Assembly: GCA_958439425.1 (NCBI GenBank)
Contig: CAUBVH010000001.1
Location: 248,001-312,000, forward strand
DNA: 64,000 nt
Source: an uncultured Collinsella sp.
GTDB lineage: Bacteria; Actinomycetota; Coriobacteriia; Coriobacteriales; Coriobacteriaceae
Direction: 5' to 3'
Position 1 is the first letter of the stretch. Every line of letters begins with the position of its first letter. This document shows, piece by piece, positions 9,376 through 17,138 of this stretch. The notes under the pieces were generated by a model. The model was not told the origin of the DNA, did no database searches, and worked only from the letters and a program-made list of their open reading frames with translations. The translations under genes and the position numbers were made by a program.

Positions 9376-9477
9376 CAAAATCGCGTTTACCAGCTGTGGG
9401 TGCATACGCTCGCAGTAAAATGGCTCAGCGACGCATCCCGTGCGCGGGCGGCCGACGACTCGATCGGAGGTCCCCAA

Positions 9478-9630
9478 ATGCTGAAATTCCTTAACGCGCT
9501 CGCCGCCCTCGCGGCGGTGGGCACGTTCGTCATCGCGTTTCTTGACTCGTATGAGGTTCGGTTTAAGGTCCGTAGGCGCACGCGCGGTGCGGACGGTAGA
9601 AGGCAGTTGCGCCGCAACAAGCGCAAATAA
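9478..9630 (+). CDS. small membrane peptide with very basic tail (50 aa), copy 1
   Basis: A GGAGG site lies eight bases before the ATG. The peptide has one predicted transmembrane helix (about residues 6-23, ALAALAAVGTFVIAFL) followed by a tail in which more than half of the last 22 residues are Arg or Lys. The nearly identical second copy (9959-10108), the LexA-like box and the strong terminator right after the stop argue for a real gene. No family is recognised. By size and layout it resembles SOS-induced membrane peptides (TisB or SidA type) or type I toxins. That is inference. Confidence 0.7.
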   Translation: MLKFLNALAALAAVGTFVIAFLDSYEVRFKVRRRTRGADGRRQLRRNKRK

Positions 9631-9631
9631 G

Positions 9632-9660
9632 AATGCCCGGGGTTAGAGGCCCGGGCATTT
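9632..9660 (+). terminator. rho-independent terminator, unit 1
   Basis: ATGCCCGGG pairs with CCCGGGCAT two bases after the stop codon, followed by TTT. The equivalent structure is conserved in unit 2. Confidence 0.85.
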
Positions 9661-9840
9661 AACAACACCGGAAACTGGTCGCCCGCGCTTTCGATCACTT
9701 ACGCGGGGTGCGTCGTTTCCTGTAGCTATTGTATCCCGAATCGCCCCGCCGATCCGGGACATTTTGAAAACGCAAACACGTCGGGCAAACCCGGACAATG
9801 CGGCCAGGCTCCGCTGGGTGAGGAATCGTGTTTGTAACTA

Positions 9841-9856
9841 TCGAACAAATGTTTGC
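9841..9856 (+). promoter_or_regulatory. LexA-like SOS box, copy 2
   Basis: TCGAACAAATGTTTGC sits at the same place in unit 2 as the box at 9360. The core TCGAACAAATGTTTG is conserved while neighbouring bases differ, which suggests selection on the motif. Confidence 0.55.
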
Positions 9857-9958
9857 AATTATTGCGTTTAGCAGCTGTGGGCGCATACACTCGCAGTAAA
9901 ATACCCATGCGACGCATCCCGTGCGCGGGCGGCCGACGACTCGATCGGAGGTCCCCAA

Positions 9959-10108
9959 ATGCTGAAATTCCTTAACGCGCTCGCCGCCCTCGCGGCGGTG
10001 GGCACGTTCGTCATCGCGTTTCTTGACTCGTATGAGGTTCGGTTTAAGGTCCGTAGGCGCACGCGCGGTGCGGACGGTGGACGGCATTTGCGCCGCAAGC
10101 GCAAATAA
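9959..10108 (+). CDS. small membrane peptide with very basic tail (49 aa), copy 2
   Basis: This is the paralogue of the peptide at 9478. The first 40 residues are identical, and the tail differs by a few substitutions and one missing Asn. It keeps the GGAGG site, the transmembrane helix and the Arg/Lys-rich C-terminus. Retention of the frame in both copies supports function. Confidence 0.7.
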   Translation: MLKFLNALAALAAVGTFVIAFLDSYEVRFKVRRRTRGADGGRHLRRKRK

Positions 10109-10109
10109 G

Positions 10110-10138
10110 AATGCCCGGGGGTCGGATCCCGGGCATTT
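10110..10138 (+). terminator. rho-independent terminator, unit 2
   Basis: ATGCCCGGG pairs with CCCGGGCAT just after the stop codon, followed by TTT. Only the loop differs from unit 1. Confidence 0.85.
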
Positions 10139-10302
10139 AACAAAACCAGAAAACTAGGCCGCCCGCGCTCCTAAGTACTTACGCGGGGTGCGTCGTTTTC
10201 TATTGAAATTGTATCCCGAATCGCCCAGTCGATTCGAGACATTTTGAAAACTCAAATATAGGCTTAGGCACGAACGGTATCTCGTTAATTCCGAAAATTA
10301 TG

Positions 10303-10326
10303 TATAATTCCAATATAAACTGGAAT
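10303..10326 (+). promoter_or_regulatory. promoter -10 box and inverted repeat (putative operator)
   Basis: A perfect TATAAT (10303-10308) overlaps an inverted repeat, ATTCCA (10307-10312) and TGGAAT (10321-10326), just before the putative antitoxin gene. The arrangement fits autorepression of a toxin-antitoxin operon. No clear -35 is visible. Confidence 0.4.
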
Positions 10327-10338
10327 CGAACGAAAACA

Positions 10339-11307
10339 ATGGAAATGAACGAAGCGCTAATCTACTTACAAGAAGCACTAGGCCTCTCCGCCAAGGCCAG
10401 AACTTGGCCTGGATCCGCACGCTTGCCGCTGCATCTGCGGGCGATTGAAGTCCGCGCTGTTGACGCAAACGGTTTATCGTTTTTGCTTGCAAGTTTGCCT
10501 ACTGGCGTCGGGCTTCCCGAGGCTAAGAGGGTCTATAGTCAGCTAGCCTTGCGTGCGGAGACTCCTGTTGTCGTTTCGTTTCCTGATGCCGATGCACGTC
10601 AGCGCAAAGCATTGGTCGCACAAGGGATTCCGTTTGTTTGCCCCGGCAGACAGGCTTTTCTTCCATTTATGGGCACGGCCTGCACGGAGAGGGGCGGTGT
10701 CCGGTTTCGCAATCACGCGACCAAGATGTCACCCAACGCACAGGCTGCCGCAATCTGGGGAGCAGCCCAGGAGCCATATCGCCCCCATGACCTTTGTCGT
10801 GCGCTTGGGATCTCGGCAAGCCGCGCGAGTGAGGCCATAACCGAGCTTGTTGACAGGGGACTCGCGAGGCGCGAGCGTCGCGAGCGACGTGTCGTCGTGC
10901 TCCCTGTCGCCGTTGATCTTTTGCTCAGCGAGCACATGGCAGAGCTCTCCTCGCCTGTCTCGAAGGTCTTTTTTGCAAGGAAGACGCCGCAGATCGACTA
11001 TCTTGTTGACGCCGGGGAGACGGCGCTCGCCGCGCGTTCGATGCTCGCTGCACCGGGCATGGAACAAAAGGCCGTCTTAAGAAGTGCATGGCGTCAACTG
11101 AGCGAACTCGAAGTCGCAGACGGGGAGTTGCCGGATAACGAAACGGCGATGATTCAAGTGTGGCGCTATGCACCCGTGTTTGCCGGCTCCTCCCGTGTCG
11201 ACGACATTTCGCTTGCGCTATCTTTGGCGGCAATCGACGATGAGCGAATTCAGCTCGAAGTCGATCGCATGTTTGGAAAGGAATATCCATGGCAAGAAGC
11301 GCTGTAG
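10339..11307 (+). CDS. winged-helix protein, putative AbiEi-like antitoxin/regulator
   Basis: This protein of about 322 aa has a winged-helix signature at about residues 130-190 (LCRALGISASRASEAITELVDRG, then a basic wing RRERRERRVVV). Its C-terminal half is helical and of unknown type. It overlaps the nucleotidyltransferase gene by 19 nt, the layout of AbiE-type (type IV) toxin-antitoxin pairs, where the DNA-binding antitoxin comes first and represses the operon. The ATG at 10339 was preferred because the ATG at 10300 overlaps the probable -10 box. No good ribosome site precedes either. Assignment as antitoxin rests mainly on the partner. Confidence 0.6.
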   Translation: MEMNEALIYLQEALGLSAKARTWPGSARLPLHLRAIEVRAVDANGLSFLLASLPTGVGLPEAKRVYSQLALRAETPVVVSFPDADARQRKALVAQGIPFVCPGRQAFLPFMGTACTERGGVRFRNHATKMSPNAQAAAIWGAAQEPYRPHDLCRALGISASRASEAITELVDRGLARRERRERRVVVLPVAVDLLLSEHMAELSSPVSKVFFARKTPQIDYLVDAGETALAARSMLAAPGMEQKAVLRSAWRQLSELEVADGELPDNETAMIQVWRYAPVFAGSSRVDDISLALSLAAIDDERIQLEVDRMFGKEYPWQEAL

Positions 11308-12062
11308 AGGGTCTCCAAGAATTTCAGCAGCATATGCAAGAAGCTGCAGGATCGTATGCTCTTATCGGCGGCACGGCATGCGACATTTTGCTCGCGGAGG
11401 CGGGACTTCCGTTTAGGATGACTCACGATTTTGATGTGGTAATCGTCGCCGATGACCGGTTGCCTCAGACGGCAGAAGCTATATGGACTTTGGTGCGTGA
11501 TGGCGGTTACCGCTGCGGCTGGGGCGAAGGCAAAGGCTCATGTTTTTATCGGTTTACAGAGCCCAAGAGGCCGGGTTACCCCCATATGATCGAACTCTTC
11601 GCGAAGTGCCCCGACTTTCTAAAGGGTCGTGAGGGGATTGATGTGGCGCCAATTCACGTTGATGAAAACATAAGCAGTCTTTCGGCAATTTTGTTGGACG
11701 ATGCTTACTACAGCTTGTTCCTTCAGGGAATTCGGACCGTAGACGGCGTTTCGGTCCTGGGTACGGAATACATTGTCCCGTTCAAAGCGAAGGCGTATCT
11801 CGACCTAAAAGCCAGAAGGGAAGCGGGGGAGAACGTTGATTCGAAGAAGGTAAAAAAGCATAAACGCGATGCGCTGAGGCTTGCTCAGTTGCTTGGCGAG
11901 TCGGAAGGTGTAGACCTGGGCGAAGAACTGAAGGACGATATGCTTGCGTTTGTTAAAGATTGCGAGGTGGGCGACGTCAATCTGAAACAGATCGGGGTTG
12001 CGGGCGTAACGATGGCGCAGTTGCTCGAGACGATGAAAGCAACATATGGCTTGATTGGTTGA
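11289..12062 (+). CDS. nucleotidyltransferase-like protein, putative AbiEii-type toxin
   Basis: This 257-aa protein carries the minimal nucleotidyltransferase pattern ALIGGTACDILL...THDFDVVIV, that is GG-T followed by D-x-D, as in AbiEii/MenT and DUF1814-type enzymes. A Lys-rich stretch (about residues 180-200, KVKKHKRDALRL) matches the nucleic-acid or NTP contact region usual in the family. It is translationally coupled to the upstream winged-helix gene. It would transfer nucleotides to tRNA or another target if it behaves as known relatives. The target cannot be read from sequence. Confidence 0.65.
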   Translation: MARSAVEGLQEFQQHMQEAAGSYALIGGTACDILLAEAGLPFRMTHDFDVVIVADDRLPQTAEAIWTLVRDGGYRCGWGEGKGSCFYRFTEPKRPGYPHMIELFAKCPDFLKGREGIDVAPIHVDENISSLSAILLDDAYYSLFLQGIRTVDGVSVLGTEYIVPFKAKAYLDLKARREAGENVDSKKVKKHKRDALRLAQLLGESEGVDLGEELKDDMLAFVKDCEVGDVNLKQIGVAGVTMAQLLETMKATYGLIG

Positions 12063-12172
12063 GTGGGGTTACGTGGCCCGAACGGTGCAGTCTAGCGGCG
12101 TTGTCTGGCGCGGAAGCTCGCTAATCGGCTATTATTTGTTTAGACAACCTGAGCTGTAAGGAGTGACCGGCG

Positions 12173-13111
12173 ATGGTGCAGGGCGCCAAACATATGAAGA
12201 GCAATAACGCCGCGGACAACGGCGGCTCAAGCCCTCAGCCCAAACCTCAACCAAAGCCCAAGCGCCGTCGCAAGCGGCTGCCGCGCTGGGCCGACCGGCT
12301 CATCACCATCGTCATCATTCTTATCGGCGTGGGCCTTATGACTTGGCCGTGGATCTTGGACCGGCTCGAGGCCTCGGGCGTGTTCAACCAGATCAGCACG
12401 GTCTCCAGCACCGTGGACGCGCTGTCTGCCGAGGAGCGCGAACGCATCCTGCTCCAGGCGCGCTCCTATAACGAGCAGCTGGCGGGCGAGGCCACCGAGC
12501 TCCCCGCCGACCAGATCGAGCCCTACGCTCAGCAGCTCATCTTTGACCGCGACCCCATGATGAGCTGGGTCGAGATCCCCTCCACCGACGTGAGCATGCC
12601 CATCTACCACGGCACGAGCGAAGAAGTCCTCATGGCGGGCGTCGGCCACCTGGAGGGCACGAGCCTGCCGGTGGGCGGCACCTCGACGCATTGCGTGCTC
12701 ACCGCGCACTCGGGCATGCGCAACCTGAGCATGTTCGACGACATCCACTCGCTGGAGCCCGGCGACCTGGTGCTGCTGCACACCATGAACAAGACGCTCG
12801 CCTACAAGATGGTGGACTCCGAGGTCGTGCTGCCCGAGGAGATGGAGTCGCTGACCATCGAGCCCGGCGCCGACAAGGTGACGCTCGTCACCTGCACGCC
12901 CTACGGCGTGAACGACCATCGCCTGCTGGTGCATTGCGTGCGCACCAAGTACAGCAAGAAGGACGTCGACAAGCAAAAGTCGCTGGCCGGCCGCCACTGG
13001 GGCAAGCGCGAGTTTGCCGTGCTCATTGTGGTCGTAGCCGTTATGCTGTTGCTGCTGGACATCGTGATCCACGCGGTCCGCAAACGTCGCAAGGCCAAGG
13101 CCTCGGCATAA
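12173..13111 (+). CDS. class C (pilin-polymerising) sortase
   Basis: This 312-aa membrane enzyme has a proline/basic N-terminus, an N-terminal transmembrane helix (about 43-62) and a C-terminal transmembrane helix (about 282-302) with a basic tail, the two-helix form typical of class C sortases. Catalytic residues are His179 (LTAHSG), Cys241 (TLVTCTPYG) and Arg250 (DHRLLV). A DP motif (FDRDPMMSW) precedes the core and may be a lid remnant. AAGGAG lies nine bases before the ATG. It should join the pilins at 2.2-9.1 kb, although about 3 kb of unrelated genes and a terminator separate them. Confidence 0.92.
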   Translation: MVQGAKHMKSNNAADNGGSSPQPKPQPKPKRRRKRLPRWADRLITIVIILIGVGLMTWPWILDRLEASGVFNQISTVSSTVDALSAEERERILLQARSYNEQLAGEATELPADQIEPYAQQLIFDRDPMMSWVEIPSTDVSMPIYHGTSEEVLMAGVGHLEGTSLPVGGTSTHCVLTAHSGMRNLSMFDDIHSLEPGDLVLLHTMNKTLAYKMVDSEVVLPEEMESLTIEPGADKVTLVTCTPYGVNDHRLLVHCVRTKYSKKDVDKQKSLAGRHWGKREFAVLIVVVAVMLLLLDIVIHAVRKRRKAKASA

Positions 13112-13125
13112 GATATTCTTCAGAA

Positions 13126-13158
13126 CCACCACAAAGGGGACAGGCACCTTTGTGGTGG
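13126..13158. repeat. palindromic repeat, family B
   Basis: CCACCACAAAGG and CCTTTGTGGTGG arms lie right after the sortase gene and 12 bp before a family A palindrome, the same pairing as at 701-816. Confidence 0.85.
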
Positions 13159-13170
13159 CCGGGACTCCCG

Positions 13171-13232
13171 AACCATCGCAACATTCGATGAAAATCGCGA
13201 TTTTGGCGAAAAGCGTCGAATGTTGTGATGGT
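13171..13232. repeat. palindromic repeat, family A, copy 2
   Basis: This near-copy of 701-765 has arms of about 19 bp with a few substitutions and the same AAAATCGCGATTTT core. It lies between the sortase and gatC. Confidence 0.85.
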
Positions 13233-13407
13233 CTTCGTTGTGGGCGGGACGGTTTTGCATTGTGGCGATGCAGATTTTGCTGCATAACCGCCGGGACGCA
13301 TCCGCCGTCCTCGTTACGTTTTCGCTGCATTTGGGTAAAGCACCTGCTCCAAGTGGCGTTGCCTTGTATACTAGAGCGGTTTATCTGTTATGCGGAAGGG
13401 AGCGCCT

Positions 13408-13719
13408 ATGGCACTCAGCGAGAAAGACGTGCGCGGCATCGCCGAGTACGCAAAGATCGCACTGACCGATGACGAGCTCACCCAGATGACGTCCTACATG
13501 AACGACGCCGTCCAGATGCTCGAGCCCGTCTTGCAATATGACTTGCCCGACGTGGAGCCCACGTTCCATCCCATCGGAAGCCTGTCCAACGTGATGGGCG
13601 ATGACCTGCGCGAGCCCGAGCGCGATCTGCCGCTCGACGTTGCGCTCGAAAACGCCGGCAGCGCGCGCGACCGCTACTTCCGCGTGCCGTCCATTTTGGG
13701 AGAGGGGGAGAGCGAGTAA
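13408..13719 (+). CDS. gatC: Asp-tRNA(Asn)/Glu-tRNA(Gln) amidotransferase subunit C
   Basis: This is the 103-aa small GatCAB subunit, which wraps the GatA-GatB interface. It contains the family features LSEKDVRGIAEYAKIALTDDEL at the N-terminus and the C-terminal LREPERD/FRVPSIL segment. The start at 13408 follows GGAAGGGAG. The ATG at 13390 would place that site inside the gene. The stop overlaps the gatA start (TAATG). Confidence 0.93.
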   Translation: MALSEKDVRGIAEYAKIALTDDELTQMTSYMNDAVQMLEPVLQYDLPDVEPTFHPIGSLSNVMGDDLREPERDLPLDVALENAGSARDRYFRVPSILGEGESE

Positions 13720-15233
13720 TGGCGCAGAGCTTCGATTCCCTTACCGCCGCCCAGATCGCCGCGGGCGTTGCCGCCGGCGACTTTACCGCTACCGAGGTGG
13801 CCCAGGCCTCCCTTGCCGCCATCGAGGCGCGCGAGGGCGGGGTTCAGGCATTCCTGCAGGTGGCGCCCGAGCTTGCGTTCGAGGCTGCTGCGCGCGTGGA
13901 TGCCGACCGTGCCGTAGGCAAGCCGCTGCCCCCGCTTGCGGGCGTGCCGCTGGCCATCAAGGACAACATGAACCTCGTGGGCACGCGCACTACCTGCGCT
14001 TCCCGCATGCTCGGGGACTACCAGAGCGTCTACACCGCCACCTGCGTCCAGCGCATGCTCGATGCCGGCTGCCTGCCCATGGGCAAGGCCAACATGGACG
14101 AGTTTGCCTTTGGCAGCTCCACCGAGAGCTCGGCGTTCCACCGCACCAACAACCCCTGGGATACCGAGCGCGTGCCCGGCGGCTCCTCGGGTGGCTCCGC
14201 TGCGGCCGTCGCCGCGGGCGAGGTCGCGCTCTCGCTGGGCTCGGACACCGGCGGCTCCATTCGCCAGCCGGCGAGCCTCTGCGGCGTGGTGGGCTTTAAG
14301 CCCACGTATGGCGCTGTGAGCCGTTACGGCGTGGTTGCCTTTGGCTCGTCGCTCGACCAGGTGGGCCCCTTTGGCCGCACGGTCGAGGATGTCGCGCTGG
14401 CCATGAACGCGCTTACCGGCGCGGGCCATGATCCGTACGACTGCACCAGCCAGGATTGCGCCGTCGACTTTACCGAGCATCTCAACGACAGCATCGAGGG
14501 TAAACGCGTGGGCATCATCCCCGCGTTTATGGAGGCCGAGGGCCTGACGCCCGAGGTCAAGGCCGCTGTTCAGCGCGCCGCCCAGGAGCTGCAGAACCAG
14601 GGCGCCGAGCTCGTGGAGGTCGACCTGCCGCACCTGGACGCCGCCATCGCCGCCTACTACGTCATCGGCCCGGCCGAGGCGTTCTCCAACTTGGCTCGTT
14701 TCGACGGCATTCGCTACGGCTATCAGGAGGAGGGCTGCGCCAACCTGTCCGACCAGAGCTCGCTTTCGCGCGCCCACGGCTTTGGCGCCGAGGCCAAGCG
14801 CCGTCAGATGCTCGGCGCCTACCTGTTGAGCTCGGGCGTGTACGACAAGTACTACTACGCCGCACAGAAGGCTCGCACACTCATCACGCAGGATTACGAC
14901 GCCGCGTATGCCAAGGTGGACACCATCCTCATGCCCGCCTCGCCGCGCACGGCCTTTAAGTTTGGCGAGATCAGCGACCCCACGCAGATGTATCTCTCCG
15001 ACCTGTACACCATCTCGCTCAACATTTGCGGCAACGGCGGTATCTCGGTGCCGCTGGGCCTGGGCGAGGACAGCAAGCTGCCCGTTTCTGCCCAGCTGGT
15101 GGGGCCTGCCTTTAAGGACCGTCAGCTGCTCACGTTTGCCCGCGCCCTGGAGCGCGGCTTTGCCGATGCCGCCACGGGTGCGCCCGCGCTTTCCGTAGCG
15201 CCCGATTTTGCCGGGAAGGGAGGCGAGCTGTAA
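13719..15233 (+). CDS. gatA: Asp/Glu-tRNA amidotransferase subunit A (amidase)
   Basis: This 504-aa amidase-signature enzyme releases ammonia from glutamine for transamidation of mischarged tRNA. The Ser-cisSer-Lys triad is visible: Lys81 in AIKDNMN, the GGSSGGSAAA loop, and DTGGSIRQPA with the nucleophilic Ser. Length is normal for the family. It overlaps gatC and gatB by one or a few bases (TAATG), so the three subunits are translationally coupled. Confidence 0.96.
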   Translation: MAQSFDSLTAAQIAAGVAAGDFTATEVAQASLAAIEAREGGVQAFLQVAPELAFEAAARVDADRAVGKPLPPLAGVPLAIKDNMNLVGTRTTCASRMLGDYQSVYTATCVQRMLDAGCLPMGKANMDEFAFGSSTESSAFHRTNNPWDTERVPGGSSGGSAAAVAAGEVALSLGSDTGGSIRQPASLCGVVGFKPTYGAVSRYGVVAFGSSLDQVGPFGRTVEDVALAMNALTGAGHDPYDCTSQDCAVDFTEHLNDSIEGKRVGIIPAFMEAEGLTPEVKAAVQRAAQELQNQGAELVEVDLPHLDAAIAAYYVIGPAEAFSNLARFDGIRYGYQEEGCANLSDQSSLSRAHGFGAEAKRRQMLGAYLLSSGVYDKYYYAAQKARTLITQDYDAAYAKVDTILMPASPRTAFKFGEISDPTQMYLSDLYTISLNICGNGGISVPLGLGEDSKLPVSAQLVGPAFKDRQLLTFARALERGFADAATGAPALSVAPDFAGKGGEL

Positions 15234-16909
15234 TGAAGGAGCTTTCCGAGGTCCTGCAGGATTGGGAGGCCGTGATCGGCCTGGAGATCCATACCGAGCT
15301 CACCGCACTCGATACCAAGATGTTCTGCAACTGCAAGCTCAGCCACGATGACGAGCCCAACGCCAACGTGTGCCCGGTGTGCTTGGGCCTGCCCGGTGCG
15401 CTGCCGGTGCCCAACAAGCGCGCCATCGAGAGCATCGTCAAGGCCGGTCTCGCCACCAACTGCGAGATTCAGCGCCACTCGATGTTCTACCGCAAGCACT
15501 ACTTCTATCCCGATATGGCCAAGAACTTCCAGACCACGCAGGGTCCAGTCGCCTTTGCCATGTACGGTCATCTTGATCTGGACGTGACCGGTCGCGGCGC
15601 CGCCGAGCGCCCCGACTGCGCGTTTGGCGAGGCCGAGGCCCAGAGTCTGGCGAGCGCCTCGGCCAACGCCGAGGGCCTGTCCACGTCCATGACGTCGACC
15701 ATGCGCGAGGGCAACCAGCGCGCCGGTCACCTGGCCAGCTATGACGCGTCCAACCTGCAGATGCCCGAGCGTCGCGAGGACGGTTCCTACACGGTGCCCA
15801 TTCGCATCCTGCGCATCCACATGGAGGAGGACGCCGCCAAGATGGTCCACGTGGGCGGTGCCGAGGGCCGCATTACCGCCGCCGCCGAGTCGCTCGTCGA
15901 CTACAACCGCTGCGGCACGCCTTTGATTGAGCTCGTGACTGAGCCCGATCTGCGCACGCCCGAGGAAGCGCGCCTGTTTATGGAGAAGCTCCGTCGCATC
16001 TTTGTGACGCTGGGCATTTCCGATTGCTCCATGGAGAAGGGTTCCATGCGCTGCGACGGCAACGTGTCGCTGCGCCGCCGTGGCGAGACCAAGCTGGGCA
16101 CCAAGACCGAGCTCAAGAACCTCAACTCGTTTAAGAGCCTGCACGACGGCCTTGCCTACGAGATTTGCCGCCAGGCCGAGGTGCTCGAGGAGGGCGGCAT
16201 CATCTATCAGGAGACCCGCCACTGGGAGCCCAGCCGCAAACGCACCGTGGTCATGCGTGTGAAGGAGACGGCCGACGACTATCGTCTGTTCCCCGATCCC
16301 GACCTGGCGCCGTTCGATTTGGATGACGAGTTCATCGACCGCTGCCGTGGCGAGATTCCCGAGCTGCCCGATGCCAAGCGCGTCCGTTTTGAGGCCGACT
16401 TTGGCATTAAGACGGCTGACGCCGAGCAGATTGCCGGCGACCCTGAGTTTGCCGACTTCTTTGAGGCCGCCGCTGCCGGTATGGCCGGCAAGGAGGCCCA
16501 GACGGTCGCAAACCTGCTGGTCAACGAGATGATCGCCTACCTTAAGGGCGCAGGCGTGTCGCTCGCCGAGTCCGGCATCGCGCCGGCTCAGGTGGCGGCA
16601 CTCGCCAAGCTGCTGGCGACCGATGCCATTAGCTCCAACCAGGCGCACGAGGTCTTTGAGGCCATGGCCCAGACCGGCGACGACCCCAACAAGATCGTCG
16701 ACGAGCGCGGTATGCGCCAGGTGAGCGATGCCGGCGCGCTGCAGCCGATTGTGGACGAGGTGCTGGCAAACTGTGCCGAGCAGGCGCAGCAGTATCGTGA
16801 CGGCAACCAGAAGGTCATCGGCTTTTTGGTGGGCCAGTGCATGAAGGCGAGCCGCGGCAAGGGCAACCCGAAGCTCTTCAACGAATTGCTGAGAGCGTCG
16901 CTCTCGTAG
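15233..16909 (+). CDS. gatB: Asp/Glu-tRNA amidotransferase subunit B
   Basis: This 558-aa kinase-like subunit activates Asp/Glu-tRNA. It shows the N-terminal VIGLEIHTEL motif, the zinc-binding cysteines MFCNC and CPVCLGLPG, the HYFYPDMAKNFQTTQ region, and a C-terminal YqeY-like helical domain that grips tRNA (about residues 410-558). Its presence suggests an indirect route to Gln-tRNA and/or Asn-tRNA. Confidence 0.96.
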   Translation: MKELSEVLQDWEAVIGLEIHTELTALDTKMFCNCKLSHDDEPNANVCPVCLGLPGALPVPNKRAIESIVKAGLATNCEIQRHSMFYRKHYFYPDMAKNFQTTQGPVAFAMYGHLDLDVTGRGAAERPDCAFGEAEAQSLASASANAEGLSTSMTSTMREGNQRAGHLASYDASNLQMPERREDGSYTVPIRILRIHMEEDAAKMVHVGGAEGRITAAAESLVDYNRCGTPLIELVTEPDLRTPEEARLFMEKLRRIFVTLGISDCSMEKGSMRCDGNVSLRRRGETKLGTKTELKNLNSFKSLHDGLAYEICRQAEVLEEGGIIYQETRHWEPSRKRTVVMRVKETADDYRLFPDPDLAPFDLDDEFIDRCRGEIPELPDAKRVRFEADFGIKTADAEQIAGDPEFADFFEAAAAGMAGKEAQTVANLLVNEMIAYLKGAGVSLAESGIAPAQVAALAKLLATDAISSNQAHEVFEAMAQTGDDPNKIVDERGMRQVSDAGALQPIVDEVLANCAEQAQQYRDGNQKVIGFLVGQCMKASRGKGNPKLFNELLRASLS

Positions 16910-16921
16910 CTGCGAGGCCGG

Positions 16922-17052
16922 GGAAGCCCCGAGTCGCCGGGGTATTTCCTCCAAATTTCAAACAGTCCTATGCAAGACGAAGGCCACATTTAGTGGCCTT
17001 CTTTGCATGCGGAACTCATTTGGAGCAAACACCCCGGCGACTCGGGGCTTCC
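16922..17052. repeat. 131-bp palindromic element with 22-bp perfect arms
   Basis: Arms at 16922-16943 and 17031-17052 are perfect complements rich in GC. A second dyad inside (about 16976-17005, GAAGGCCAC and GTGGCCTTC followed by CTTT) would itself act as a terminator for gatCAB. The long outer arms exceed what termination needs and suggest a MITE-like or cruciform element, similar in design to 36575-36708. Confidence 0.8.
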
Positions 17053-17103
17053 ACGATCAGACGACTCGGCCGTTCGGGTCAGGTGGGCTGGATTGAATTT
17101 GGT

Positions 17104-17138
17104 GAATGAGGGCGCCGTTGGCGCCTTCATTCTTTATA
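17104..17138 (+). terminator. rho-independent terminator
   Basis: A stem of about 13 bp (GAATGAGGGCGCC with GGCGCCTTCATTC), 3-nt loop and a short T/A tail lie between gatB and the end of the oppositely oriented AraC gene. Confidence 0.75.

Larger units (their letters stand above)
9263..10256 (+). repeat. 481-bp tandem duplication (two full units and a stub)
   Basis: Unit 1 covers about 9263-9743 and unit 2 about 9744-10224. A degenerate start of a third copy runs to about 10256. Each unit holds, in order, a GGGACATTTTGAAAACGCAAA block, a LexA-like box, a GC-rich leader, a small membrane-peptide gene and a strong terminator. The leader and most of the coding part are nearly identical, while the promoter-proximal parts have diverged. 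Confidence 0.9.
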
